A stretch of 30,570 bases of DNA, taken from positions 1-30,570 of the forward strand of contig CAZZMO010000018.1 in the NCBI GenBank assembly GCA_964655475.1. The letters are read 5' to 3'. Every line of letters starts with the position of its first letter. Positions within the stretch are counted from its first letter, which is position 1. Positions 15,665 to 22,733 of the stretch are shown in pieces. A program made the translations under genes and the position numbers. The notes under the pieces are model-generated. The model was given only the letters and a program-made list of their open reading frames with translations, was not told where the DNA came from and made no database searches. This stretch comes from VGMA01 sp964655475. Its GTDB lineage: Bacteria > Chlamydiota > Chlamydiia > Chlamydiales > VGMA01.

Positions 15665-16561
15665 ATGCAAACGGCCTCATTCTTCTTATTCTTTGTAAAA
15701 AATCCTCTCGTGACATTTGCGTTTACGCTGATGATCCTCTCGATTTTGAGTATGTGGATGGTGAAAAAGATCTATGTCTGGGGATCGCTTTTGGTTCTCT
15801 CCTACTTACTCGCTTGGCTTGCAGGGATTGTGAATGGAATAGGGCTTATACCGATTGCAATTTTGTTCGTGTGCCACTATGGCATTTCTCTCAATCTATC
15901 AGGATGGACCCGTTTTTGTTTGGTCATGGTCGCAGCAGTGGTTTCGTTTGGCCTCAACTGGCATTTGATCAAAGGATTTACGAATCCGCTGATTGGAAAA
16001 GGGATCATGATTTCTCCCGATGGCATTCCTTACAACTGGTACATGAACTTCGATAAACCTTTCATTGGCCTTTTTGTATTGGGGCTCTATCTACCTCTGA
16101 TCCAGACGAAAAAACGGTTCATTGAGGTGATCTTTTCTGCACTCCTCTGGACGATTCCAGCTGCATTGATTCTTCTTGGTTGGACATTTTATGCAAACAT
16201 CATCACGTGGGATATCAAATGGTTTGGTTTTTTCCCCCTCTTTCTCCTCCTCAATTTCTTCTTGGTGGTGATTCCTGAAGAGGCCTTCTACCGAGGTTTT
16301 CTACAAAGAGAGATCACTTTGCAGCTCAAAAATAAAGCAGCAGGGTTTTTAGCCATTTTAGTGGTATCTCTTCTCTTTGCAGGCTCCCATCTGATGTTTG
16401 TCCCCTCATTTGGCTTTTTTATTGCATCGATGCTCGCAGGATTTGCGTATGGAGGGATATACCTCATTACAGGGGCGATTGAAAGTAGCATTGTCACTCA
16501 TATTTGCATCAATGCACTCCATCTAATCCTCTTTACATACCCTGCATTGAGGCTTTCATGA
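15665..16561 (+). CDS. CPBP-family (CAAX prenyl protease/Abi) membrane metalloprotease
   Basis: This is a polytopic membrane protein with about eight helices and the CPBP glutamic intramembrane protease motifs: EEAFYRGFL (EExxxR) near residue 200, FAGSHLMF (the FxxxH-type motif) near residue 235 and a late THICINALHLILF (HxxxN). I place the start at 15665 because GGAG lies 6 bases upstream; an upstream ATG at 15563 would extend it by 34 residues but lacks a ribosome site and would overlap pgeF. The predicted length is 298 aa. The stop overlaps the first glycosyltransferase start (ATGA). A -10-like TATACT lies at 15638-15643. CPBP proteins process or mature peptides and bacteriocin-type substrates; a substrate is not visible here. 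Confidence 0.85.
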   Translation: MQTASFFLFFVKNPLVTFAFTLMILSILSMWMVKKIYVWGSLLVLSYLLAWLAGIVNGIGLIPIAILFVCHYGISLNLSGWTRFCLVMVAAVVSFGLNWHLIKGFTNPLIGKGIMISPDGIPYNWYMNFDKPFIGLFVLGLYLPLIQTKKRFIEVIFSALLWTIPAALILLGWTFYANIITWDIKWFGFFPLFLLLNFFLVVIPEEAFYRGFLQREITLQLKNKAAGFLAILVVSLLFAGSHLMFVPSFGFFIASMLAGFAYGGIYLITGAIESSIVTHICINALHLILFTYPALRLS

Positions 16562-17583
16562 GGTTCATTTTTCTTCTCTTCTTTTTAGTGCAGCTGTTGC
16601 ACGGAGAAGAAAAGGGGAAGATCCTCATCTGTGGCGTTTGCAAAAATGTAGCTCATACACTCCCCTCTGTCATGAAAACTATGACCCTTTGTGGTGAAGC
16701 CTATGACGATTATCGGATCATCATTTATGAAAATAACTCTTCTGACGACACGAAAAAACTCTTGAAAGAATGGAAAATGAACAACCCCAAAGTCATTCTA
16801 TTCAGCGAAAATCTGAATTTGATAGACCTCAAGAGTCACTGCCCATCAGGGATCATCCACCGAGAGGAAATTCTTGCCATGGCCCGCAATCAAGTTCTTA
16901 ACGAGGCGATGAAAAAAGAATATAATGACTTTGACTTCCTCCTCATGACCGATATGGACTTTATATCTCCTTGGGATGTCTCTGCTGTTGTAGCAACCAC
17001 TTCAAGAAACGAGATAGAATGGGATGGGGTGTTTGCAAATGGGATAGTGGGTGATGGAATTTTTTATGACCGCTACGCTTACCGCTCTCCCAAACAACCT
17101 ATTGGCCCTGAATGCCTTGGAGATTGGTGGTGGAAAGAGCCCCGAAGCCTTTCCCTTTCAATTGATGCTGAATGGGAGCCTGTCTACTCTGCATTTAATG
17201 GTCTTGCAATCTATAAAAGAGACTCTCTGACAGGTGCAAGCTACAGTGGGACTGTCAACCGAGAGGTAGAAATGGCAATCAAACAGTGGATCGATCGGGG
17301 TAAAGAGGATGGAGACTCATTTATTGAAAAATACTATTCCCTGATCGAAGAATGGCCCCGCTATTTTTCCTCTTCGATCAAAAATCAGAGAAATAGAAAA
17401 GCGCTCCCTGAAGCATTTGGACTGGTGTTTGATGACTCTCCTACCCAAATGGTGTGGTACTGTGGTAAAGGAGCAAGGCTGCCCCATATTTGTGAACATA
17501 TTGCACTTCATGCCAGCATGGCAAACCGTGGGCATGGGAAACTTTTCATCAATCCAGGATTGGTTAGCCACTTCTATGATTAA
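16558..17583 (+). CDS. Exported glycosyltransferase-like protein, paralogue 1 (GT-A fold)
   Basis: This 341-aa protein starts with a hydrophobic signal (residues 1-16, ending LLHGEEK). It continues with KILICGVCKN, then IIIYENNSSDDT (residues 54-65), the nucleotide-binding region of a GT-A glycosyltransferase, and a DxD-type metal motif LMTDMDF at about residues 129-135. Further shared blocks are EWDGVFANG, VYSAFNGLAIYKR and the C-terminal CEHIALHASMANRGHGK. The closest pattern I know is the CAP59/alpha-1,3-mannosyltransferase (GT69-like) family, but the match is by eye. It overlaps the CPBP gene (ATGA) and the next paralogue by 8 bases. No membrane anchor other than the signal is visible, so an extracytoplasmic site is inferred. 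Confidence 0.75.
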   Translation: MRFIFLLFFLVQLLHGEEKGKILICGVCKNVAHTLPSVMKTMTLCGEAYDDYRIIIYENNSSDDTKKLLKEWKMNNPKVILFSENLNLIDLKSHCPSGIIHREEILAMARNQVLNEAMKKEYNDFDFLLMTDMDFISPWDVSAVVATTSRNEIEWDGVFANGIVGDGIFYDRYAYRSPKQPIGPECLGDWWWKEPRSLSLSIDAEWEPVYSAFNGLAIYKRDSLTGASYSGTVNREVEMAIKQWIDRGKEDGDSFIEKYYSLIEEWPRYFSSSIKNQRNRKALPEAFGLVFDDSPTQMVWYCGKGARLPHICEHIALHASMANRGHGKLFINPGLVSHFYD

Positions 17584-18562
17584 AAAATTCATCCTCATTT
17601 TTTCACTGATCTCTTCTTTTATCCAGGGCGAGGAGAGAGGGAAGATCCTCATCTGCGGCGTATGTCAAAATGTGGCAAGAACCCTCCCCATGACGATCAA
17701 GAGCATGATTGAATGTGGAAAGTCTTACGACGACTATCACATCATTATTTATGAGAATAACTCGATTGATGCGACACCTAATTTGCTTCTCCATTTGGGA
17801 GCATGCCATCCGAAAGCCACGATCATTTCTGAAAAACTCTCGCCAGATAAACTTGCAAAAAGAAAAGGGGTGATTGGCAGGATGGAATTGATTGCTGATG
17901 CAAGAAATCGAGTCCTCAAGGTCGCTCTCAGTGAAGAATATGACGATTTTCACTATCTCATCATGGCAGACATGGACTTTGACGAACCCTGGAATATTAG
18001 AGAAATTGTCGCTACCACCTCCAGAGAAGATGTGGAATGGGATGGGGTGTTTGCTAATGGGATTGTCTCTACAAAAAGAGATCACTACAAAAGAGCTCCA
18101 AAAGGGGCCTTTTATGATCTCTACGCATACCGATCAGAAGATCATCCCCTCTGTATCGAATCTTTAGGTTATCAATGGTGGCAGAGTATACGATGGTCTG
18201 TCATAGACCTCAATTCTCCATGGCAGCCTGTTTATTCTGCTTTTAACGGGATGGCTATATACAAAAGAGAGTCTCTCAAAGGATCTAAGTATAGTGGAAC
18301 AGTCACACCTGATCTCGAAATTGCTGTGAAACGTTGGATGGATCTTGCTGAAGAGCAAGGTCATCCTTATGTCGATCTCTACCGGATGGTAGATGGATAT
18401 GTGATTTCTGATTCCCCATATGGACTCTCTTGGTTCAATCCAAGAGGTCCCTCTTTCATGCCTGAAGTTTGTGAGCATGTGGCTTTACATGCCAGTATGG
18501 CCAATAAAGGGCATGGGAAATTTTTCATCAACCCGAAACTCTTGACTTACTACTATGGTTAA
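17576..18562 (+). CDS. Exported glycosyltransferase-like protein, paralogue 2 (GT-A fold)
   Basis: The 328-aa protein starts at the ATG at 17576, which gives a signal peptide (MIKKFILIFSLISSFIQG) and overlaps the preceding gene by 8 bases; longer in-frame starts lie inside paralogue 1. It aligns with paralogue 1 throughout: KILICGVCQN, IIIYENNSIDAT, the DxD-type IMADMDFDEPW, EWDGVFANGIV, VYSAFNGMAIYKR and CEHVALHASMANKGHGK. It has an insertion after FANGIV (a Lys/Arg-rich stretch STKRDHYKRAPKG) and a shorter region before the C-terminal block. The metal motif and the C-terminal histidines are intact, so it should be active if its paralogue is. The acceptor is unknown. Confidence 0.75.
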   Translation: MIKKFILIFSLISSFIQGEERGKILICGVCQNVARTLPMTIKSMIECGKSYDDYHIIIYENNSIDATPNLLLHLGACHPKATIISEKLSPDKLAKRKGVIGRMELIADARNRVLKVALSEEYDDFHYLIMADMDFDEPWNIREIVATTSREDVEWDGVFANGIVSTKRDHYKRAPKGAFYDLYAYRSEDHPLCIESLGYQWWQSIRWSVIDLNSPWQPVYSAFNGMAIYKRESLKGSKYSGTVTPDLEIAVKRWMDLAEEQGHPYVDLYRMVDGYVISDSPYGLSWFNPRGPSFMPEVCEHVALHASMANKGHGKFFINPKLLTYYYG

Positions 18563-19535
18563 AACGTTTCTCTCTTGTCTCTTGATCTCATTCACCTTCT
18601 CTCTTGAGGCGAACTATTTTGTTTGGAGTAAAGGGTTTATGCTCTCAGCTGATGTCAAACCAGAGAGCCTTTTTCAAGCAGAGCTTCCCTTGCATCTCTA
18701 TCAAGAGATCAAACGTGGTGATGTCGTCTGGATACGCACCTCTTGGCTCGATGATTTTGTGAAAGAAATTTTGCCAGAGATTCATGAGCCGTTTGTCTTA
18801 GTTACAGGAGATTCTGATGAAAGTATTCCTTATCATCGAGAGCAAAGCAGTGATATCTTATTGAACCACCCCTTAGTTCAGAAGTGGTTTACTCAAAATC
18901 TCGATGTAGCGGGGAAAAAGCACCCCAAACTTGAATACCTGCCGATTGGAATGGACTTTCACACGCTCCAAAAAAATCCAGAAACATTCATGGAAAAAAG
19001 ACACGTCTCTGCAGAAGCGCAAGAAGAGGCTCTCTTCGAGCTTTTTAGCCGGTTGAAGCCGACAAATCAAAGAATCGTGAAAGTGCACTACGACGCACAT
19101 TTAGTAGAGAGTACAATCCCTCTTTTTAGCCATAGGTATGGCTATAGCCGGACTCACGTCATGGAAATTCTCAGAAAAAAAGGATCCAATGTTGTCTATA
19201 TTCAACCAGAAAGAATTCCTCAACACCGCTATTTTGAAAAAAAGGGGGAGTATGCTTTTTCTGTTTGCATGTTTGGAGCGGGACTTGACACTCACCGCAC
19301 TTGGGAAAACCTCGCATTAGGACATATTGTCATCATGAAATCCACTCAGATCGATCCCCTATTTCAAGGTCTTCCTGTCATCATCATCAAAAGCTTTGAT
19401 GAAATTCATGAGAAAAATCTTCAGAAGTGGCTGAAACAATATGGGGATGTGTTTCACAATCAGGAAATGAGAGTAAAGCTGACCCATAACTATTGGATGA
19501 ACAGAATCAACAAGGCAAAAGCAGAGTGTTTTTAA
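18555..19535 (+). CDS. Exported exostosin-like (GT47-type) glycosyltransferase-like protein
   Basis: This 326-aa protein has a signal peptide (residues 1-19, ending SLEA) and is not a paralogue of its neighbours. The C-terminal half contains YAFSVCMFGAGLDTHRTWEN followed by LALGHIVIMKS, the pattern shared by exostosin-type (GT47) and some fucosyltransferase-like enzymes (Gly-x-Asp-x-His-Arg-x-Trp-Glu, then a Leu-Gly-x-Ile-Pro/Val-Ile element). The N-terminal half has a TSWLDDFVKEIL region typical of the acceptor-side domain. It lies between GT paralogues 2 and 3 and overlaps the one upstream by 8 bases and the one downstream by about 10. It is likely translated together with them and probably acts on the same glycan. 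Confidence 0.7.
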   Translation: MVKTFLSCLLISFTFSLEANYFVWSKGFMLSADVKPESLFQAELPLHLYQEIKRGDVVWIRTSWLDDFVKEILPEIHEPFVLVTGDSDESIPYHREQSSDILLNHPLVQKWFTQNLDVAGKKHPKLEYLPIGMDFHTLQKNPETFMEKRHVSAEAQEEALFELFSRLKPTNQRIVKVHYDAHLVESTIPLFSHRYGYSRTHVMEILRKKGSNVVYIQPERIPQHRYFEKKGEYAFSVCMFGAGLDTHRTWENLALGHIVIMKSTQIDPLFQGLPVIIIKSFDEIHEKNLQKWLKQYGDVFHNQEMRVKLTHNYWMNRINKAKAECF

Positions 19536-20566
19536 GAAGTTTTATCAGGATAATTTCCCTTTTAATGATCTTAGCTTCCCCACTTGGTGCGGGAGAAAAG
19601 ATTCTCATCTGCGGCGTCTGTCAAAATATTGCAAAAAAGCTCCCCTTCATCATGCAAGCGATGACAGATTGTGGTAAAGCCTACGACGACTACCGAATCA
19701 TCATCTATGAAAACAATTCAAAAGATTATACAGGGCACATGCTTCGCCTTTGGATGAAGAATGACCCTAAAGTCATCGTCCTCTCAGAGAATCTAACAGC
19801 ATCTGAGCTCATCGAAAAATGCCCTTCAGGAAATATTAACCGAACCGATGTCATTGCCATGGCTAGAAACCGCACTCTTAAAGAGGCGATGAGAAAGTCC
19901 TATGATGGTTTTGATTATGTGATCATGGCTGATATGGATTTTGGGGAACTTTGGGATATTGATGCGATCTTAGCGACCACTTCGAGAAAAGACATCGAAT
20001 GGGATGGTGTCTTTGCGAATGGACTCTTATGGGATGGGCGCTTTTACGATGTATTTGCCTATCGAGCAGAAGACCATCCGATGGGGCCTGAGCTCCTCGG
20101 CAATTGGTGGTGGCATAACCATGGATGGTTCACGATCCCCAAAGAAGATCCCTGGGTTCCTGTCTACTCAGCATTTAATGGCCTTGCGATTTATAAACGA
20201 AATTCTCTTAAAGGCTCTTGGTATTCAGGCTCTGTCAATCTCGATGTAGAGCTTGCCTTTCGAAACTGGCTCGAAAAAGCCAAAGAGCAAGATCATCCCT
20301 ACATAGAAGCTCATGAAGAGATCATCAGCCAGCTTCCTACACACACCCTAGCTGAAGTGACCAAAAAAGATGGAAGACAACAACTTCCCGAGACATTTGG
20401 ATTTGTCTTTGAAAAGGGCCCCTCGAATATTGTCTGGGTCAATCATCACGCAAAGAGAAAATTACCAGAGCTTTGTGAACACATCGCTCTCCACGCCAGT
20501 ATGGCGAATAAAGGATTTGGGAAACTCTACATCAACCCATCTCTCATCACCCACTATCACGAATAG
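19526..20566 (+). CDS. Exported glycosyltransferase-like protein, paralogue 3 (GT-A fold)
   Basis: I chose the GTG at 19526 (346 aa) because it yields a clean signal peptide (residues 2-23, ending PLGAGEK) and overlaps the preceding stop by 10 bases, like the other junctions; a TTG at 19493 would add 11 charged residues before the hydrophobic stretch. The body matches paralogues 1 and 2: KILICGVCQN, IIIYENNSKDYT, the DxD-type VIMADMDFGELW, EWDGVFANGLL, VYSAFNGLAIYKR, and CEHIALHASMANKGFGK. It is closer to paralogue 1 in length and in the extra segment before the C-terminal block (LPTHTLAEV). It is the last gene of the cassette and is followed by a hairpin terminator. Confidence 0.75.
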   Translation: MFLRSFIRIISLLMILASPLGAGEKILICGVCQNIAKKLPFIMQAMTDCGKAYDDYRIIIYENNSKDYTGHMLRLWMKNDPKVIVLSENLTASELIEKCPSGNINRTDVIAMARNRTLKEAMRKSYDGFDYVIMADMDFGELWDIDAILATTSRKDIEWDGVFANGLLWDGRFYDVFAYRAEDHPMGPELLGNWWWHNHGWFTIPKEDPWVPVYSAFNGLAIYKRNSLKGSWYSGSVNLDVELAFRNWLEKAKEQDHPYIEAHEEIISQLPTHTLAEVTKKDGRQQLPETFGFVFEKGPSNIVWVNHHAKRKLPELCEHIALHASMANKGFGKLYINPSLITHYHE

Positions 20567-20574
20567 AATAGAAA

Positions 20575-20605
20575 AAGTCTACAAACCGTTAAGGTTTGTA
20601 GACTT
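20575..20605. terminator. Bidirectional hairpin terminator
   Basis: A perfect 13-bp stem (20575-20587 with 20593-20605) has a 5-base loop GTTAA. On the minus strand it is followed by a T-run, so it is a good terminator for the secreted protein gene. On the plus strand the tail is only weakly T-rich. It sits 8 bases after the third glycosyltransferase and 7 bases before the convergent stop, so it serves both transcripts. Confidence 0.8.
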
Positions 20606-20612
20606 ATAACAA

Positions 20613-21104
20613 TTACCAGTTCTTATCGCCTGCTTGTGCGGCTGTTTGAGCTGGACTGTCATCGACATCAGGTTGGTTCATCGATGCATTCATTGCAGGT
20701 GAACTTGATGGCGTTTTCATCGATGATGCTGCAGTAGAAGCGGGTGTTGGCGCTCCTGAGTTGTCAAATATGACCCCTTTTTCCTTAGCAGTAATAGTAT
20801 CGATCTGATCTTTAGCAGCTTGGATTTTTTGTCCTGGAGGCGCCGCTTGTGCTGCATCAATCACACTCTTTTTATCTTCAGCAGACATTTGATCATAGAG
20901 CGCTTGATAATCAGGTGGAAGTGCCTGTCTGATCATCATTTCCATATCTTGTGATGGCATTTGTGGATTGCCGGTAGCATCCGCAACGAGGTTTAAAGCC
21001 CCTCTTTTTTGTGCTGCGTATGATGCATCTTCCTCGTTTGCAATAGTTTTAATACTAAACGCAATAAAAGGAAGGAATGCTAATGTATAGATTGTCTTCT
21101 TCAT
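20613..21104 (-). CDS. Secreted low-complexity protein, unrecognised
   Basis: The 163-aa protein has a signal peptide (residues 1-22, ending KTIANEED). The mature part has a short helical segment with QALPPDYQALYDQMSAED, then an Ala/Gln/Lys-rich region, and ends with a disordered Ser/Pro/Thr/Ala/Met tail (from about residue 115, with SSMKTPSSSPAMNASM). No cysteines are present in the mature protein. The ATG has GAGGGG upstream. It is a single-gene unit, divergent from mcsA and ended by the shared terminator. I do not recognise a family. A periplasmic or surface-exposed role is likely from the signal, but a specific function cannot be read. Confidence 0.75.
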   Translation of the reverse strand: MKKTIYTLAFLPFIAFSIKTIANEEDASYAAQKRGALNLVADATGNPQMPSQDMEMMIRQALPPDYQALYDQMSAEDKKSVIDAAQAAPPGQKIQAAKDQIDTITAKEKGVIFDNSGAPTPASTAASSMKTPSSSPAMNASMNQPDVDDSPAQTAAQAGDKNW

Positions 21105-21183
21105 TGTTACCCCTCTTTTATTTTTATTATTAGTTACATTTTATTATTTTTTGGAATAGAAATTAGATTAAAAGGTAACAATT

Positions 21184-21696
21184 ATGAATGACAAACCTAT
21201 CGAATGTGCTAATTGTCAAAACAAAGCGAATATTATTTATAAGGAATTTGCTTCAGGAAAAATGGAGATGACAGAGATGTGTTCAGAATGTCCTCTTCTC
21301 AAGAAAAAGCTCTGCGTTGGCTCGAAGGCAGAAGAGACTCCTATTCACGAACCCACCTGCTCTTGTTGTTCGACAAAATTAAGCCAGCTCCAACGAGGAG
21401 AAAGACTTGGATGTTCAGAATGTTACAACACATTTACAGAACACCTCATTCAAAACTTGAGCGAAGAGAACCATTTACCCATCCCGATGGATACCCCATC
21501 GATTAAAGGGAAAGCGATCCCCCTTCATGTGGGAAGATCTCCCTGCCGAGGAGAGCAAAAAGGGGCCCTCTCTGCAAGACTTGAAACACTTCATATTGCT
21601 CTTGGTGAAGCGATTGCGATCGAAAACTATGAACAAGCTGCCTCATTAAGGGACCAGATCCGCGAATTAATGGAGAGACACCATGAAGCCTCTTGA
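21184..21696 (+). CDS. mcsA: McsA-like zinc-finger/UVR-motif protein, activator of the McsB kinase
   Basis: McsA is the zinc-binding partner that activates the protein arginine kinase McsB. The 170-aa protein has four Cys pairs (CANC, CSEC, CSCC and CSECYNTF) forming two zinc sites at about residues 8-85, then a linker, and a C-terminal UVR motif (LSARLETLHIALGEAIAIEN, EQAASLRDQI) near residues 122-165. Chlamydia has the equivalent protein (CT676) beside mcsB. The gene overlaps mcsB by 14 bases. An AAAGG lies about 8 bases upstream of the ATG. Activation of this particular McsB is uncertain because the kinase is divergent. Confidence 0.85.
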   Translation: MNDKPIECANCQNKANIIYKEFASGKMEMTEMCSECPLLKKKLCVGSKAEETPIHEPTCSCCSTKLSQLQRGERLGCSECYNTFTEHLIQNLSEENHLPIPMDTPSIKGKAIPLHVGRSPCRGEQKGALSARLETLHIALGEAIAIENYEQAASLRDQIRELMERHHEAS

Positions 21697-22723
21697 ACAA
21701 TTCCCCGCATCCTTTATTCAGCCTACTTGTTGGAATAACGACCCCTGGATCGGCTCAGAACTTCTATTAAAACGGAACATCGACAAGCAACACTTCCCCC
21801 AAAAAATGGGCGCCGAGCAAAAGATTAGAACCGCTTCCATGCTAAAAGAAGCTCTCCTCAATCTCCGGATCCTACAAAACCCCCACTACTTCGAGCTCTC
21901 TTCTCTCTCTCCCCAGGAGCGGGAATTTTGGGAGGAAAAATTCCTCTCTCGAGAATCGCTGCAACATGTCGACTCTTCTGAAGGGATCATCGTCGATGAT
22001 AGTGGACAATTCAGTGCAATGATTCATAGAGAAAACCACTTACAACTCTACCTCACCTCTCCGAAACACCCTTTCCCTGAACCATGGAATCTCCTCTCCT
22101 CGATTGAAAATTCTCTCACGAAGTTTTTCACTTTTTCCTACAACCCCCGCTTTGGCTATCTCACAAGCGACCCGTCGCAGGCTGGCACAGGACTCATCGT
22201 CAGAGCCTTTTTACACCTCCCCGCCCTCATCCAAAAAGAGATCCTCCTCGACTTCATCCCAGAAGATGTTCTCATTTATGGACTTGGAGAAACCTCGCAG
22301 TTCATCGGAGATCTTGTTGTCGTAGAAAATCGCTATAAATTAGGGCTCAATGAAGAGACCATCATCCACATACTGGAGCAAAACGCCTCAGCTTTAGTTG
22401 CTAAAGAACTTGAACTCAGAGAAGAGATGAAAAAAAATCCCCCGATGAACCTCAGAGATAAGGTGTCCAAAGCCCATGGACTTCTCCTCTTTAGCCACCA
22501 GCTGAAGACTGAAGAGGCCCTCTCGGCCCTAAGCCTTGTCAAACTAGGAGAGGCTCTCGGCTGGATCAGCGGTCTCGATCCCCACTTCTTCTCCACCCTA
22601 TTCTTCAGCTGCCGCCGGGCTCACCTTTTCCGCTTAGGGCATGCCGCTTCGAACGATGAACTCTTAGAAGCAAGAGCCTCATTGATCCGCACTTGTTATA
22701 AAGATGCCCACCTCGAAATCTGA
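21683..22723 (+). CDS. mcsB: Divergent protein arginine kinase McsB (guanidino kinase family)
   Basis: McsB phosphorylates arginine residues and in Bacillus marks proteins for ClpCP. The 346-aa length and fold-level pattern match: RFGYLTSDPSQAGTGLIV with HLPALI, YGLGETSQFIGDLVVVENRY and the final helices. Compared from memory with B. subtilis McsB, however, key positions differ: the SSRIRLARN start motif reads GSELLLKRN, the TSCPTNxGTGLR motif reads TSDPSQAGTGLI (the reactive-site Cys is Asp and the Arg is Ile), and EEDHIRIQ reads RENHLQLY. The kinase may be inactive or have a changed substrate. It overlaps mcsA by 14 bases. Order here is mcsA-mcsB, with the convergent IspD/SDR gene only 10 bases away. 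Confidence 0.75.
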   Translation: MKPLEQFPASFIQPTCWNNDPWIGSELLLKRNIDKQHFPQKMGAEQKIRTASMLKEALLNLRILQNPHYFELSSLSPQEREFWEEKFLSRESLQHVDSSEGIIVDDSGQFSAMIHRENHLQLYLTSPKHPFPEPWNLLSSIENSLTKFFTFSYNPRFGYLTSDPSQAGTGLIVRAFLHLPALIQKEILLDFIPEDVLIYGLGETSQFIGDLVVVENRYKLGLNEETIIHILEQNASALVAKELELREEMKKNPPMNLRDKVSKAHGLLLFSHQLKTEEALSALSLVKLGEALGWISGLDPHFFSTLFFSCRRAHLFRLGHAASNDELLEARASLIRTCYKDAHLEI

Positions 22724-22733
22724 TGATCAAAAT

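Noticed and set aside
16504..16557. N-terminal extension of glycosyltransferase paralogue 1
   Set aside because: It lies within the CPBP coding region and would bury the signal peptide; the ATG at 16558 overlaps the CPBP stop as in coupled genes.
17317..18085. Minus-strand open frames across the glycosyltransferase paralogues
   Set aside because: They are antisense shadows that do not survive comparison between the three paralogues.
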